Shown piece by piece: positions 39,866 through 49,136 of a stretch of DNA of 64,000 nt. The stretch covers positions 1,922,001-1,986,000 of the forward strand of contig NC_013192.1 of assembly GCF_000023905.1 (NCBI RefSeq), given 5' to 3'. The stretch is from Leptotrichia buccalis C-1013-b. GTDB lineage: Bacteria > Fusobacteriota > Fusobacteriia > Fusobacteriales > Leptotrichiaceae. Each line of letters starts with the position of its first letter. Positions within the stretch are counted from its first letter, which is position 1. The position numbers and the translations under genes were made by a program. Under the pieces are notes generated by a model. The model was not told the origin of the DNA, did no database searches, and worked only from the letters and a program-made list of their open reading frames with translations.

Positions 39866-41272
39866 TTATTCTTCAACTAGAATTTTTAAATTTTTAATAT
39901 TATTACTTTCTTTTTTTTCTTCAAATTTTACATTTGAGATTTCTGTAAATCTTTTACTTATTTTATTTGAAGTTGTATTAATTTCTTTTACATCCTTTGA
40001 AACTTTTTCGATATTTTTTTGCAAATTATCCCAACGAGTGCGGTATCTTGTAAATTCGAGGTTCAATTTTTCCAGTTCTTGCTGAATTATATTGGCATAT
40101 TTATTTCTTTCTAAATTTATCATCATAACCTGAATTACAGTTAATACTGAAATTAATGTTGTAGGTGAGGCAATTCGGACATTTTTCTTGTAAGCATATT
40201 CAATGATGTCTGTGTGATAGGCATTTATTTCGGCGAAAATTGCTTCAGCTGGTAAAAATAATATTGCTTGTTCGCTTGTTTCATTTTTTATAATATATTT
40301 TGAAGAAATTGTATCTATGTGCTTTTTCAAATCATTTGAAAAATCTTTTTTAGCATTTTCTCTTTCAGGTTGCGATAATTCACTACTGTACATTCTTCTA
40401 TAATTTTCTAATGGAAATTTTGAGTCAATTGCAATATTTCCGAGAGGTTCTGGAGTAAAAATGATGGAATCAGCGATTGTTCCATTTGAAAGTTTGTACT
40501 GCTTTTGATAAAGTTTGTCATTTTTTTCTCCAAAAACTGAAGATAAAATTTGGTAAAGCTGTACTTCTCCAAAAATTCCACGGCTTTTTTTATCTGTTAA
40601 AATATCCTGAAGAGAAACAACATTGCTTGATAATGTTTCAATTTTTTTCTGAGCTTCATCAATTTTTCCCAATCTTTCCAGTACATTTCCAAAAGTTTTC
40701 GTTGTTTCTTCAAAGCCTTTTGATAACCTTTCTTCTACTTTCATATTCATTAAATCAAGTCTATTTTCAACTTTTTGACTTAATTTTTCAAAATTCTCAT
40801 TTAAATTTTGAGTAAGACTATCCTTAAACTCATTTATATTTTTGGTCAAATCCTGATTATTCTCATTTAATCTAACTGATAACTTTTGAATGTTGTTATT
40901 CATATTTGAAGTTAAGAGTTGATTATTTTCTGTATTATTTTTAAATAGCAACTGATTATTTTCATTCATTGTACTACTTAAATTTTGTCCAAGTCCATTA
41001 AATTTCAAAAGTAGTTTTTCATTATTTTCAGATAAAATTGTCCCTAAATTGCCTATTCCTTCCAATAAATTATTTTTTGTGTTTAAATTTATGCTTTTTT
41101 CAATTTCGTCAAATTTTTTTTTATTCTCTTCAAAATTTTGTTTATTATTTTCATTAAGCTGACTTAATAGCTCTTTTTCCCCTTTTTCATTATTTTTTTT
41201 ATTAATGAAACTAATTGTAGCTATAATTGTAATAATATTAACTATTGCAATAATTATTATTATTAATCCCAT
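39866..41272 (-). CDS. rmuC: RmuC-family protein
   Basis: The product is 468 residues. An N-terminal membrane helix (about 3-22) is followed by a long coiled-coil region (about 30-220) with repeated NNENNQLL-like asparagine-rich heptads, then the RmuC nuclease-like domain with KSRGIFGEVQLYQILSSV and DSKFPLENYRRMYSSE. ILFLPAEAIFAEINAYH and VRIASPTTLISVLTVIQVMM close the core. RmuC limits inverted-repeat recombination in E. coli. The coiled coil is unusually rich in Asn compared with typical members. It lies between the YihY and nadR genes on one strand. Confidence 0.9.
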   Translation of the reverse strand: MGLIIIIIAIVNIITIIATISFINKKNNEKGEKELLSQLNENNKQNFEENKKKFDEIEKSINLNTKNNLLEGIGNLGTILSENNEKLLLKFNGLGQNLSSTMNENNQLLFKNNTENNQLLTSNMNNNIQKLSVRLNENNQDLTKNINEFKDSLTQNLNENFEKLSQKVENRLDLMNMKVEERLSKGFEETTKTFGNVLERLGKIDEAQKKIETLSSNVVSLQDILTDKKSRGIFGEVQLYQILSSVFGEKNDKLYQKQYKLSNGTIADSIIFTPEPLGNIAIDSKFPLENYRRMYSSELSQPERENAKKDFSNDLKKHIDTISSKYIIKNETSEQAILFLPAEAIFAEINAYHTDIIEYAYKKNVRIASPTTLISVLTVIQVMMINLERNKYANIIQQELEKLNLEFTRYRTRWDNLQKNIEKVSKDVKEINTTSNKISKRFTEISNVKFEEKKESNNIKNLKILVEE

Positions 41273-41299
41273 TTATAATGTTCTCCTTTAATTTGAAAT

Positions 41300-42871
41300 T
41301 TAAAAGAACTTCCAACTTCCATCTTCATATTTTGCTTTTTTTCCGTTACTTTCAAAATGTTCATAATTTATTTTTACATCTTCTGTTTCACTTTCATCTA
41401 TCTGATTTTGAATCTCTTCTTCATTTTCATTAGCTTCCTCATCATTTTGAAATATTTCTTCAGGCTCATTTTCATAAAAATTTTCTTTTAGTTCCTTATC
41501 TTTTTTAGAAATTTGAAAATCTATTGTCAAATCATCAGATTTTCTATGTTTCTCAGAGTTTTGAAAAATCTCAACTTTATCTTCCGTTTCTTCAGAAGTT
41601 GATTCCTTTTTAGACATTTCAGCTTCTGTATCAGATTCTTCAATTTTTTTCATTGCCAGTTTTTCTCTTATTTTTTCAAGAATGCTTTGATCTTCTTCAT
41701 TTAAATTATCAAAAATATCTTCATAATACTCTATATTTTTAGTATCAAATTTTTTCATATATTCTCTGATTGTTATAGATTCAGGACTGTAAGCAACCTG
41801 ATATTGACTGTCAGAATTTTTATCATAAAATACTTCATTGATAAATCCCATTTTTTCTAGGTCTGATAAAATCTCTTTTATAAAAAATACTTCCATTCCA
41901 AGTCTGTCTGTCAATTCTTGATATGTAAACGCTTCTTTTTTTTCAACAAAATTTTTAATAATTAATGATAAAATCAAAACTCCAGCTTCTCTTTTAACTT
42001 TTATCGGCATTTCAATTTTTTCATTGTATAAAAATTCATCTGATGTCTGTATTGAAAACGCTATCTGTGCTCCCAGTAAAATTGTTACCCAGACATATTG
42101 AACCCAAATTAAAAAAATAGGAATTAATGCTAGACTTCCATAAATTATATTGTATTTTGTAATAGAGGACTGAAGCAGCAAAAATAGTAATTTCCATCCA
42201 AAAGTTAGAACTGTCGTTACAACTCCCGCAAAAACAGCAGGCTTAATTTTGACATTTGTGTTTGGAATAATGTAAAATAAATAACTGAACAAAATAATAT
42301 ACGTAGCAGGCCCCAAAAGTCCGACAACCAAATTTATTAAAATTGGATTATTTGGAAAATTTCTTATAACTTCATCGGCAACAAATGAATTTAATGTTGA
42401 TAATAATACAAAAAATATTGGCCCTAAAAATATAATTGCAACATAGTCAATAACTCTTCTTGTCATTGATCTTTTTTTATTTATTTTCCAAATTTTATTG
42501 AATGAATTTTCCAGCATTATCAAAACCTTTACTGCCGAATAAATCAATATAATAATTCCCACACTTGTTAATATACTACTTTCTGTAGACAACAATAATC
42601 TTTGAGCCACATCTATGATTACTTTTAAGATTCCATTATTTCCTGGCCATAATTCAAAAAATTTCTGTATAAACAGCTTGTCCAGTCCAAATCCCTTTGT
42701 AATTCCCAGAATAAGTGCAACGACTGGAAATATTGCCAAAAGGGAATAATATGTCAAGGAAATCGCAAGTATCTGTGTTTCTCCATCTCGATAATTTCTA
42801 TAAATTAAATAAATTATTCGCTTCATTTCATCTATTCTTTTTTTTATACTTCCTTCTTTTTTTTCTTTCAT
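41300..42871 (-). CDS. YihY/BrkB-family membrane protein with acidic C-terminal tail
   Basis: The product is 523 residues. Six membrane helices occupy about residues 25-285, with the family motifs ISLTYYSLLAIFPVVALILG, VRILIYSAVKVLIMLENSFN-type segments and SSITKYNIIYGSLALIPIFL. A winged-helix-like region (about 290-400) includes FTYQELTDRLGMEVFFIKEI. The last roughly 125 residues are a highly acidic, low-complexity tail ending GKKAKYEDGSWKFF. The family was once called RNase BN, a mistaken name; its function is unknown, though it is linked to envelope and virulence traits. It starts 119 bp after thiI. Confidence 0.88.
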   Translation of the reverse strand: MKEKKEGSIKKRIDEMKRIIYLIYRNYRDGETQILAISLTYYSLLAIFPVVALILGITKGFGLDKLFIQKFFELWPGNNGILKVIIDVAQRLLLSTESSILTSVGIIILIYSAVKVLIMLENSFNKIWKINKKRSMTRRVIDYVAIIFLGPIFFVLLSTLNSFVADEVIRNFPNNPILINLVVGLLGPATYIILFSYLFYIIPNTNVKIKPAVFAGVVTTVLTFGWKLLFLLLQSSITKYNIIYGSLALIPIFLIWVQYVWVTILLGAQIAFSIQTSDEFLYNEKIEMPIKVKREAGVLILSLIIKNFVEKKEAFTYQELTDRLGMEVFFIKEILSDLEKMGFINEVFYDKNSDSQYQVAYSPESITIREYMKKFDTKNIEYYEDIFDNLNEEDQSILEKIREKLAMKKIEESDTEAEMSKKESTSEETEDKVEIFQNSEKHRKSDDLTIDFQISKKDKELKENFYENEPEEIFQNDEEANENEEEIQNQIDESETEDVKINYEHFESNGKKAKYEDGSWKFF

Positions 42872-42990
42872 AAATTTTCTCCATTTTCTTTTTTATTATT
42901 TTATTTTATTAAATGTTCTAATGCATACAATTATTATAAATTATAAACTAAAATACATTTATTTTAGATTATTTAATCAAATACACGAAT

Positions 42991-44181
42991 TTATCCGAAA
43001 TTAAAATATTCCCTTTCTTCAAAGATTTCATTCATAATTTCATCATAATTTTCGATTTTAGCTTCTTCAGCCAAAACATCTTCCAATTTAGGATTTGTAA
43101 CTGGATGTTTAGGAGCAAAAATCACACATGAATCTTCATACGGCTCAATGGACTTTTCATAAGTCTCAATTTCTTTTGCAATCTCAATTATTTCAGTTTT
43201 ATCCATTCCAATAAGCGGTCTAAATACTGGCAGCTTTTCAACAGAGGCATTCGTACATGTAAGCCCGCCCATCGTTTGTGAAGCTACTTGTCCTAGACTT
43301 TCCCCTGTAATTAAAGCCTGATACTGCATTACGCCAGATAATCTTTCAGCTAGACGCATCATAGCTCGTCGTGTCAAAATTGTAGCTAAATCTTTTTTTG
43401 TCTGAATGTTTATCGCTTCCTGAATTTTTAGTATATTTAATGAATAAAGTCTCGTCTTTCCAACATAAAGTGATAAAATATCTGTTAATTCTTTTACTTT
43501 TTCCAGAGCCTGATGGCTTGTAAATGGAAAACTGTGAAAAGTGACAAAGTTTAATCTCATTCCTCTTTTTGCCATCATAAAGGATGCAACTGGACTGTCT
43601 ATTCCACCTGATAAAAGGACAAGTCCTTTTCCTGTTGAACCAAGCGGTAATCCTCCATAAGTTTTTATTCTGTCCGTATAAATATAAACATTTTTTCTAA
43701 TATCCACATTTATCATAATATCTGGATCTTTCATTTTAACTTGTTCAAATAAACTGTTTACAAGTACATGACCTCCTAATTCACGGGCATAGTCCATAGA
43801 TTTTTTCTCAAATCCCTTGTTACTTCTGTTAACTTTTATTTTAAAAGTTCTAGCTCCCTGTTCATAAGCATAATTCGCAAATTCCAATACCTTTTCCTTA
43901 ATAATTTCATCATTTCTTTCAACCTTTGCAGATTGATTAAGTCCTACAATTCCGAATACTTTTCTTAGTTTATCAGTAATTTCATCCAAATTTTCAGAAT
44001 TTATTAAAACATACAATTTCGACAAATCATCGAATAACTGATAATCAAATCCTTTTAACACCTTGTTAATCTTATTTCTCAATTTTTTCTCAAATTGTCC
44101 CCTGTTTTTACCTTTTAACGATAATTCTCCATAAGAAAGTCCTATTGTATTTAACAACTTTTTATCAGTATAATTACTCAT
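42991..44181 (-). CDS. thiI: tRNA 4-thiouridine synthase ThiI
   Basis: This sulfurtransferase makes 4-thiouridine at position 8 of tRNA and can supply sulfur for thiamine. The 396 residues comprise a ferredoxin-like plus THUMP region (about 1-165) and an adenylating PP-loop domain with LLSGGIDSPVASFMMAKRG. GESLGQVASQTMGGL and CVIFAPKHPVTNP follow. There is no C-terminal rhodanese domain, as in most Firmicutes-type ThiI. It is therefore expected to take sulfur directly from the dedicated desulfurase encoded 36 bp upstream. Confidence 0.94.
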   Translation of the reverse strand: MSNYTDKKLLNTIGLSYGELSLKGKNRGQFEKKLRNKINKVLKGFDYQLFDDLSKLYVLINSENLDEITDKLRKVFGIVGLNQSAKVERNDEIIKEKVLEFANYAYEQGARTFKIKVNRSNKGFEKKSMDYARELGGHVLVNSLFEQVKMKDPDIMINVDIRKNVYIYTDRIKTYGGLPLGSTGKGLVLLSGGIDSPVASFMMAKRGMRLNFVTFHSFPFTSHQALEKVKELTDILSLYVGKTRLYSLNILKIQEAINIQTKKDLATILTRRAMMRLAERLSGVMQYQALITGESLGQVASQTMGGLTCTNASVEKLPVFRPLIGMDKTEIIEIAKEIETYEKSIEPYEDSCVIFAPKHPVTNPKLEDVLAEEAKIENYDEIMNEIFEEREYFNFG

Positions 44182-44217
44182 TTCTTCCCTTTCCTTAAAT
44201 AAATTATAAATGCCATT

Positions 44218-45366
44218 TTATTTCATTTTTCTTATTTTTTGCACACTTTCCTTCAGCCTTTCCACAACTTCGCCAATTTCTTTTGTTGTATTATTCTTTG
44301 AAAAACTGAACCTTATCGCTCCATCCAGTTCTGACTGGTTAAGTCCCATAACTTCCAGTATTCTGCTGTTCCCCTTTTTCGATGAGCAAGCTGAGCCTGT
44401 AGAAACATAAATTTGATACATTCCTAAAAAATGTGTCAACACTTCACCTTTTGTTCTGTTAAACGATACATTCAGTACTTTTGGGCTGGATTTTTCAGGA
44501 TCGAGAGAAGAATTAAACTTAATATCTTCAATTTCTTCAGAAATTTTATTTGCTAGCATTTCTTTTAGCTTTTGTGAATGCTTCATTTCCTTTTTTTCTT
44601 CCTTTGCCAAAATTTCCACAGCTTTTGCGAATGCTAAAATTAATTCTGTTGGCATTGTTCTTTTTACAATTCCATTTTCAGCATTTGAACCATAAATCAC
44701 ATTTGTCAGTTTTACACCTTTGTTCACATAGATTGCCCCGATTCCTTTTGGTGCATAAATTTTATGTCCGCTTATTGTTATTGCATCTACAGGAATTTTA
44801 TCAAATTTTATATTTGTACATCCTAGTCCTTGCACAAAATCTGTATGGAAATATGTATTCTTATTTTTTCCCTTAATAATTTCAGAAATTTTCCTCAAAT
44901 CTTGAATTGCCCCTGTTTCGCTATTTACTGCTCCAACTGAAACTATCGCCGTATCTTCTCTAATAATGTCTTTTAGTTCTTCCAAATTCACAAATCCATC
45001 TTTATCTACATTTAGGTAATCTACTTCAAAGCCTATATTCTCATAATGTTTGAATACTTCGTAAACCGATGGATGCTCTATTTTTGTCGTGATCAGATGT
45101 TTTCTCATTCGTGAATTAACATTAATAATTCCTTGCAGGAGAAGATTATTTCCGTCTCCGCCTCCAGCCGTAAAAAAAATTCGCTCAGCTTCAACTTTCA
45201 AATAATCAGCTACTATCTTTTTGGCTTTTTTGATTTTTAATAGAATTTTATATGAGAAATCGTGGATAGCATCAGGATTTGCATACTCTTCTTCCATTGT
45301 CTGAATCAGCGTATCTATAACTTCTTTACGTGGTTTTGTACTTGCTGAGTTATCTAGGTAGATCAT
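44218..45366 (-). CDS. Cysteine desulfurase (NifZ-like partner of ThiI)
   Basis: This PLP enzyme of the NifS/IscS family, 382 residues, makes persulfide sulfur from cysteine. Seen are YLDNSASTKPRKEVIDTL at the N-terminus, FFTAGGGDGNNLLLQG, the PLP lysine in DAITISGHKIYAPKGIGAI, and the catalytic cysteine loop VSTGSACSSKKGNSRILEVMG. The usual GxTESNN motif reads GGGDGNN. It is directly upstream of thiI (36 bp). The Bacillus NifZ-ThiI pair has the same order, so the main job is likely tRNA thiolation. Confidence 0.92.
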   Translation of the reverse strand: MIYLDNSASTKPRKEVIDTLIQTMEEEYANPDAIHDFSYKILLKIKKAKKIVADYLKVEAERIFFTAGGGDGNNLLLQGIINVNSRMRKHLITTKIEHPSVYEVFKHYENIGFEVDYLNVDKDGFVNLEELKDIIREDTAIVSVGAVNSETGAIQDLRKISEIIKGKNKNTYFHTDFVQGLGCTNIKFDKIPVDAITISGHKIYAPKGIGAIYVNKGVKLTNVIYGSNAENGIVKRTMPTELILAFAKAVEILAKEEKKEMKHSQKLKEMLANKISEEIEDIKFNSSLDPEKSSPKVLNVSFNRTKGEVLTHFLGMYQIYVSTGSACSSKKGNSRILEVMGLNQSELDGAIRFSFSKNNTTKEIGEVVERLKESVQKIRKMK

Positions 45367-45542
45367 TCTTTCCTCCTTTTCTAAATTTTATTGTATTTTT
45401 TCAAAAATTATATAATATATTCCAATGTTTTTATTATACTATATTTTGTAAAATTTATCAAAAATAAAAGCAAACTTTAAAGAGATAAAAAATTACTGAA
45501 TAATAAAAGAAATTTTTAAAATTCAGATTTTTAATAATATCG

Positions 45543-45643
45543 CTTTAAAACGAAACATAACTCAACAAGTTGTTACCCATACTACAATTCCTAAAATTAT
45601 TTAATTTTACTGGTTCAATATTAAAGGTATTCAAGTATATAAT
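45543..45643 (+). repeat. Dispersed ~100-bp intergenic repeat, copy 4
   Basis: Left-end CTTTAAAACGAAAC is inverted relative to GGTTCAATATTAAAG. Internal ATACTACAATTCCT is inverted relative to right-end AGGTATTCAAGTAT. The second stem keeps its pairing while its bases differ from those of copy 2. It lies between the desulfurase start and the terminator of the DagK-PAP2 gene. Confidence 0.7.
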
Positions 45644-45649
45644 CAAAAA

Positions 45650-45687
45650 AGCAGCTAATAACCATTAATACAATTCTTAAGCTGCTC
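45650..45687 (-). terminator. Rho-independent terminator of the pgpH-ybeY-dgk operon
   Basis: On the minus strand, AGCAGCT pairs with AGCTGCT across an AT-rich loop and is followed by TTTTTTG. It lies 13 bp past the DagK-PAP2 stop codon. Confidence 0.87.
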
Positions 45688-45699
45688 TTAAATCTTTTA

Positions 45700-46530
45700 T
45701 CAGTTATATAAAATTCCAAATTTTAACATTACAAACAATATTATAAATGCTACTGAAAAACCTAGCAGTCCTCCAGCCAGAACTTCCCGAATACTATGAA
45801 TCCCAGATTTGACACGGCTTTGTGCCACTAAAGCAGCCATAAAGAAACCTAAAACTAAAATTCTTATATCTGATGTCATAAAAAGCAAAATCCCAAAAGC
45901 AGAAAAAGCTATTGCACTATGTCCACTAGGCATACCACCTTCAAGTGGAGTTCCCTTTTGAAAAAATGATTTTAATACGATAACTAAGATTGAAACCAAA
46001 ATTAGAATTAAAATTGCAATATTTCCCTTTCTTCCTGCAATAACATGCAACTTATTTTTTCCGTCAAAAATATCAAGCAATTTATCATAAAACAGCAGAT
46101 ATCCCACGCAAATGGCATTTATCGCAGCAACCAGTACAGCTCCAGCCGCAACATCCTTAGCCAGTTTTGCCAGCGGATGTCTTTCAGGCGAAATCAAATC
46201 AACAAGTGCCTCAACCGCTGTATTTATAAGTTCTGTAATTATTACAAAAGACACAGACAATGAAATTATAAGAATTTCCACTTTACTCGCATTTATTACA
46301 ATTGCCAGAATTACAATAATAATTGCAGAAAGTATGTGAACTTTCATATGTTTTTCATTCTGTAATGCCGAAATCATCCCCTCAATTGCAAAATTAAAAC
46401 TATCTACCAGTCTTTTGTCTCTTGCTCTCTCCTTTTTTATATCCCATTTATACCTATCTTTCCTATGAAACAAGGAAAATATTGATTTTCTCCCTTTTTT
46501 ATTTTCTCCATCTTTATTTTTTTTCGCCAA
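45700..46530 (-). CDS. DagK-type lipid kinase fused to PAP2 phosphatase domain
   Basis: The product is 276 residues. After a basic cytosolic head, residues 40-155 form a DgkA/undecaprenol kinase domain with three helices and the signature ITELINTAVEALVDLISPER, then KLAKDVAAGAVLVAA. Residues 165-276 form a PAP2 domain with PSGHSAIAFSA and SRVKSGIHSIREVLAGG. The PAP2 first motif reads Kx6TP instead of Kx6RP, and the last acid is Glu instead of Asp, so phosphatase activity is not assured. The start is TTG at 46530 with AGGAGC upstream. It is the last gene of the pgpH-ybeY operon and probably handles C55 lipid carriers or diacylglycerol. Confidence 0.88.
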   Translation of the reverse strand: MAKKNKDGENKKGRKSIFSLFHRKDRYKWDIKKERARDKRLVDSFNFAIEGMISALQNEKHMKVHILSAIIIVILAIVINASKVEILIISLSVSFVIITELINTAVEALVDLISPERHPLAKLAKDVAAGAVLVAAINAICVGYLLFYDKLLDIFDGKNKLHVIAGRKGNIAILILILVSILVIVLKSFFQKGTPLEGGMPSGHSAIAFSAFGILLFMTSDIRILVLGFFMAALVAQSRVKSGIHSIREVLAGGLLGFSVAFIILFVMLKFGILYN

Positions 46531-46552
46531 AACTTCTGCTCCTTTCTATTTT

Positions 46553-47014
46553 TTATCTTTTATAATTAAATTTACTCAAAATTTCTTCTTCCCGTTTTCT
46601 CATAACAACTTTGTCTTGCTCTTCAATATGATCGTATCCCAATAAATGTAACATTCCGTGACACAAAACATAATAAAATTCCCGCTCATCAGAATGTCCA
46701 TATTCACTAGATTGTTCTTTCACACGCTCGATTGAGATTACAATATCGCCAAGCATATTCACTGCTCCGAAATTTTCTGTTTCATTGTATGCAAAGGAAA
46801 TTACATCGGTTGGAGCATCTTTTTGACGGTATTCACAGTTTATTTCCTGAATTTGCTCATTTGTTGTAATTAATAATGATAAATAGTATTCATTTTTGTC
46901 AAATTCTTCCTTGTATTCGTCTTTTAAAATGTAACCAACAAATTCCTTTATTTTTTCTTCATCAAAGAAATTATCAATTTTTTCAATATCATAAGTTATA
47001 TCAATATCCAGCAT
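46553..47014 (-). CDS. ybeY: Endoribonuclease YbeY
   Basis: This zinc-dependent RNase acts in 16S rRNA 3' maturation and ribosome quality control. The zinc motif HGMLHLLGYDH (H3xH5xH form) is complete, and DVISFAYNE precedes it. The ATG at 47014 is preferred over the one at 47026 because GGAG lies inside the intervening codons at a good distance; this gives 153 residues. It lies between pgpH and the DagK-PAP2 gene, a widespread Gram-positive gene order. Confidence 0.94.
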   Translation of the reverse strand: MLDIDITYDIEKIDNFFDEEKIKEFVGYILKDEYKEEFDKNEYYLSLLITTNEQIQEINCEYRQKDAPTDVISFAYNETENFGAVNMLGDIVISIERVKEQSSEYGHSDEREFYYVLCHGMLHLLGYDHIEEQDKVVMRKREEEILSKFNYKR

Positions 47015-47035
47015 AGTTTTCTCCATTTTTTAGTT

Positions 47036-49084
47036 TTAATTTTTTTTCATTTTTTCATCCATTTTAGGATATTTTATTCTTTCGTGATAAACACCTTGTA
47101 ATGTATTTATAAATGATTGGACTACTTTTTCTATTTCTCCTAAAGTCAAGTCAGAATCACTTAGCTGCTTGTCGTCCATTTTTGATTTTACTAAATACCT
47201 TATAAAATTTTCAATTCCTTCCTTGCTTTTGTTTTCAAGCGTTCTTGTAGCGGCCTCCACCGTATCTGCCAACAAAATAATTCCTGATTCCTTCGTTCTA
47301 GGTTTAGGCCCGCTGTATCTGAAATTGCTTTCTACCACTTCTTCTCCGTTTTCCAACGCTTTATAATAAAAATACTGTGTTAAGGTTGTTCCGTGATGTT
47401 CCAGTATTACATCTAAAATCTCTTTTGGCAATTTATTTTCTTTTCCCATAATGTAGCCGTCTTTTGTATGCGAAGTCAGAATTAATGCACTTAACGACGG
47501 TTTTATCTTATTATGTGGATTTACTCCATCTCGCTGATTTTCTACAAAAAATTCTGGACGTTTCATTTTACCTATATCATGATAATATGAAGCAATCCTT
47601 GCAAATGTAGCATTTGCACCAATACTCTCAGCCGCTCCTTCCGCCAGCGCTCCAACCATTATACTATGATGAAAAGTTCCAGGAGCCTTCATAAGCATCT
47701 GTTTAAGCAATGTATGTGAAAAATCGCTCAGTTCCAGCAATTTCATCGTTGTAAGAATTTCAAAGTAATCTTCAAAATACGGCAATACCGCAAGTGACAA
47801 CATTCCAGTCAAAACACCTGAAAATACTGAAAATACTATCATTAACATCATCAGCCCAAAGCTTGACTGGTTAACAAGTCCATAACTAAATGACATCAAA
47901 GCCTGAAATATCCCCAAAAAGAAACTTAATTTTACAATATCACTTCTGCTTACAAGGCTTGCAGCTTTATAAATCGCAACTAATGAAACTGCTATTGTAA
48001 CTAAAAACCAGGATTCTTCCCGCGATAAAATAATCATATTGGAAAATGTCATTATAATTGCGTAAACTCTATTTCCTAGAATTGTAGAAATAATCGGAAG
48101 CATTGCAAATGGAAGTAAATAAATAAAAAATTCATTGTTCAAAAACAAAATATAGATGGTGTTTACAAACATTATTGTGAGAAGTGTCGGATAAAACGCT
48201 TTCGATTCTACAACTTTTTTCGCGTTTTTTCTGAGTAAATAATAAATTAAAATCATAAGAAGCGAAAATGTAGCAGCAAGTCCAACTATTTTTCTGAACT
48301 TGTCTCCATTTCTTACCAGATTTAACTTTTCCAGCTTTAAAAGCGCATCTGAATCAATCGTCTCGCCTTTTTTTACAATAATGTCTCCTTTATAAATCTT
48401 AATTTCCTTATCCCTTAACGACATCATATTATCTGCAATTTTTTTCTTTGTAGCCTCTTCATTAATAACCAGATTTGGCTTTATAAAATTTTGCAGCACT
48501 TTCATATCCAGATTATCAGCTTTTATATCTTTTTTTCGTATTATTTTTGACAGATTTTCCATTTTATAAATTCCATCACTATAAATTTCTGATATAATGT
48601 CCGTCAGATTTACAGAATACTCAACATTTTCAGTTCTTGCCTTTATTTCCTTAATATCCTCAACCGAAAACGTGTACTTATTATCTTTTATATACCCTTT
48701 AATCGCTGCATCATCAGATAAATTTCGTACATCACGTAAAAATTTGTTAAGCGAAATTATAGTTTCTCTATTCACATCCTTCAGTTTATCAAATTCAGGC
48801 TGTGTCGTTTTCATTATTTTTTCTTCAATGCTGTCATCTAAAATATCCACAAAATAAGATACATTTTTATATGCTACAATATCAGATTTTGCAATGCTTC
48901 CAACAACATAATTAACATTTAATCTTGACATTTCAATAACTACACCAAATATCATAAATGTTATTGTCAAAATAATAAACCTGAAAGTAAATCTGTTTTT
49001 GATGTTAAATTGAGTTTCCTTAGTTTTTGCATTTTTTTCTTTTACTTCAAAAACGAATTCCCTCCCTAATACATCTAATCTCAT
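47036..49084 (-). CDS. pgpH: 7TM-HD domain phosphohydrolase, PgpH family
   Basis: The product is 682 residues. There is one N-terminal helix (about 32-52), an extracytoplasmic 7TMR-HDED domain (about 53-260), seven membrane helices (about 265-440) and a cytosolic HD domain. The HD domain has APGTFHHSIMVGALAEGAAE, ARIASYYHDIGKMKRPEFF, LILTSHTKDG and ILEHHGTTL. Listeria PgpH and Bacillus YqfF of this layout hydrolyse cyclic di-AMP. The HD residues look intact, so the same activity is likely. It heads the pgpH-ybeY-dgk operon. Confidence 0.92.
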   Translation of the reverse strand: MRLDVLGREFVFEVKEKNAKTKETQFNIKNRFTFRFIILTITFMIFGVVIEMSRLNVNYVVGSIAKSDIVAYKNVSYFVDILDDSIEEKIMKTTQPEFDKLKDVNRETIISLNKFLRDVRNLSDDAAIKGYIKDNKYTFSVEDIKEIKARTENVEYSVNLTDIISEIYSDGIYKMENLSKIIRKKDIKADNLDMKVLQNFIKPNLVINEEATKKKIADNMMSLRDKEIKIYKGDIIVKKGETIDSDALLKLEKLNLVRNGDKFRKIVGLAATFSLLMILIYYLLRKNAKKVVESKAFYPTLLTIMFVNTIYILFLNNEFFIYLLPFAMLPIISTILGNRVYAIIMTFSNMIILSREESWFLVTIAVSLVAIYKAASLVSRSDIVKLSFFLGIFQALMSFSYGLVNQSSFGLMMLMIVFSVFSGVLTGMLSLAVLPYFEDYFEILTTMKLLELSDFSHTLLKQMLMKAPGTFHHSIMVGALAEGAAESIGANATFARIASYYHDIGKMKRPEFFVENQRDGVNPHNKIKPSLSALILTSHTKDGYIMGKENKLPKEILDVILEHHGTTLTQYFYYKALENGEEVVESNFRYSGPKPRTKESGIILLADTVEAATRTLENKSKEGIENFIRYLVKSKMDDKQLSDSDLTLGEIEKVVQSFINTLQGVYHERIKYPKMDEKMKKN

Positions 49085-49136
49085 TTTTCCTTTCCTTTCC
49101 TAAATTTTATAAAACTCCCTTTTTTATTAAAACTTT

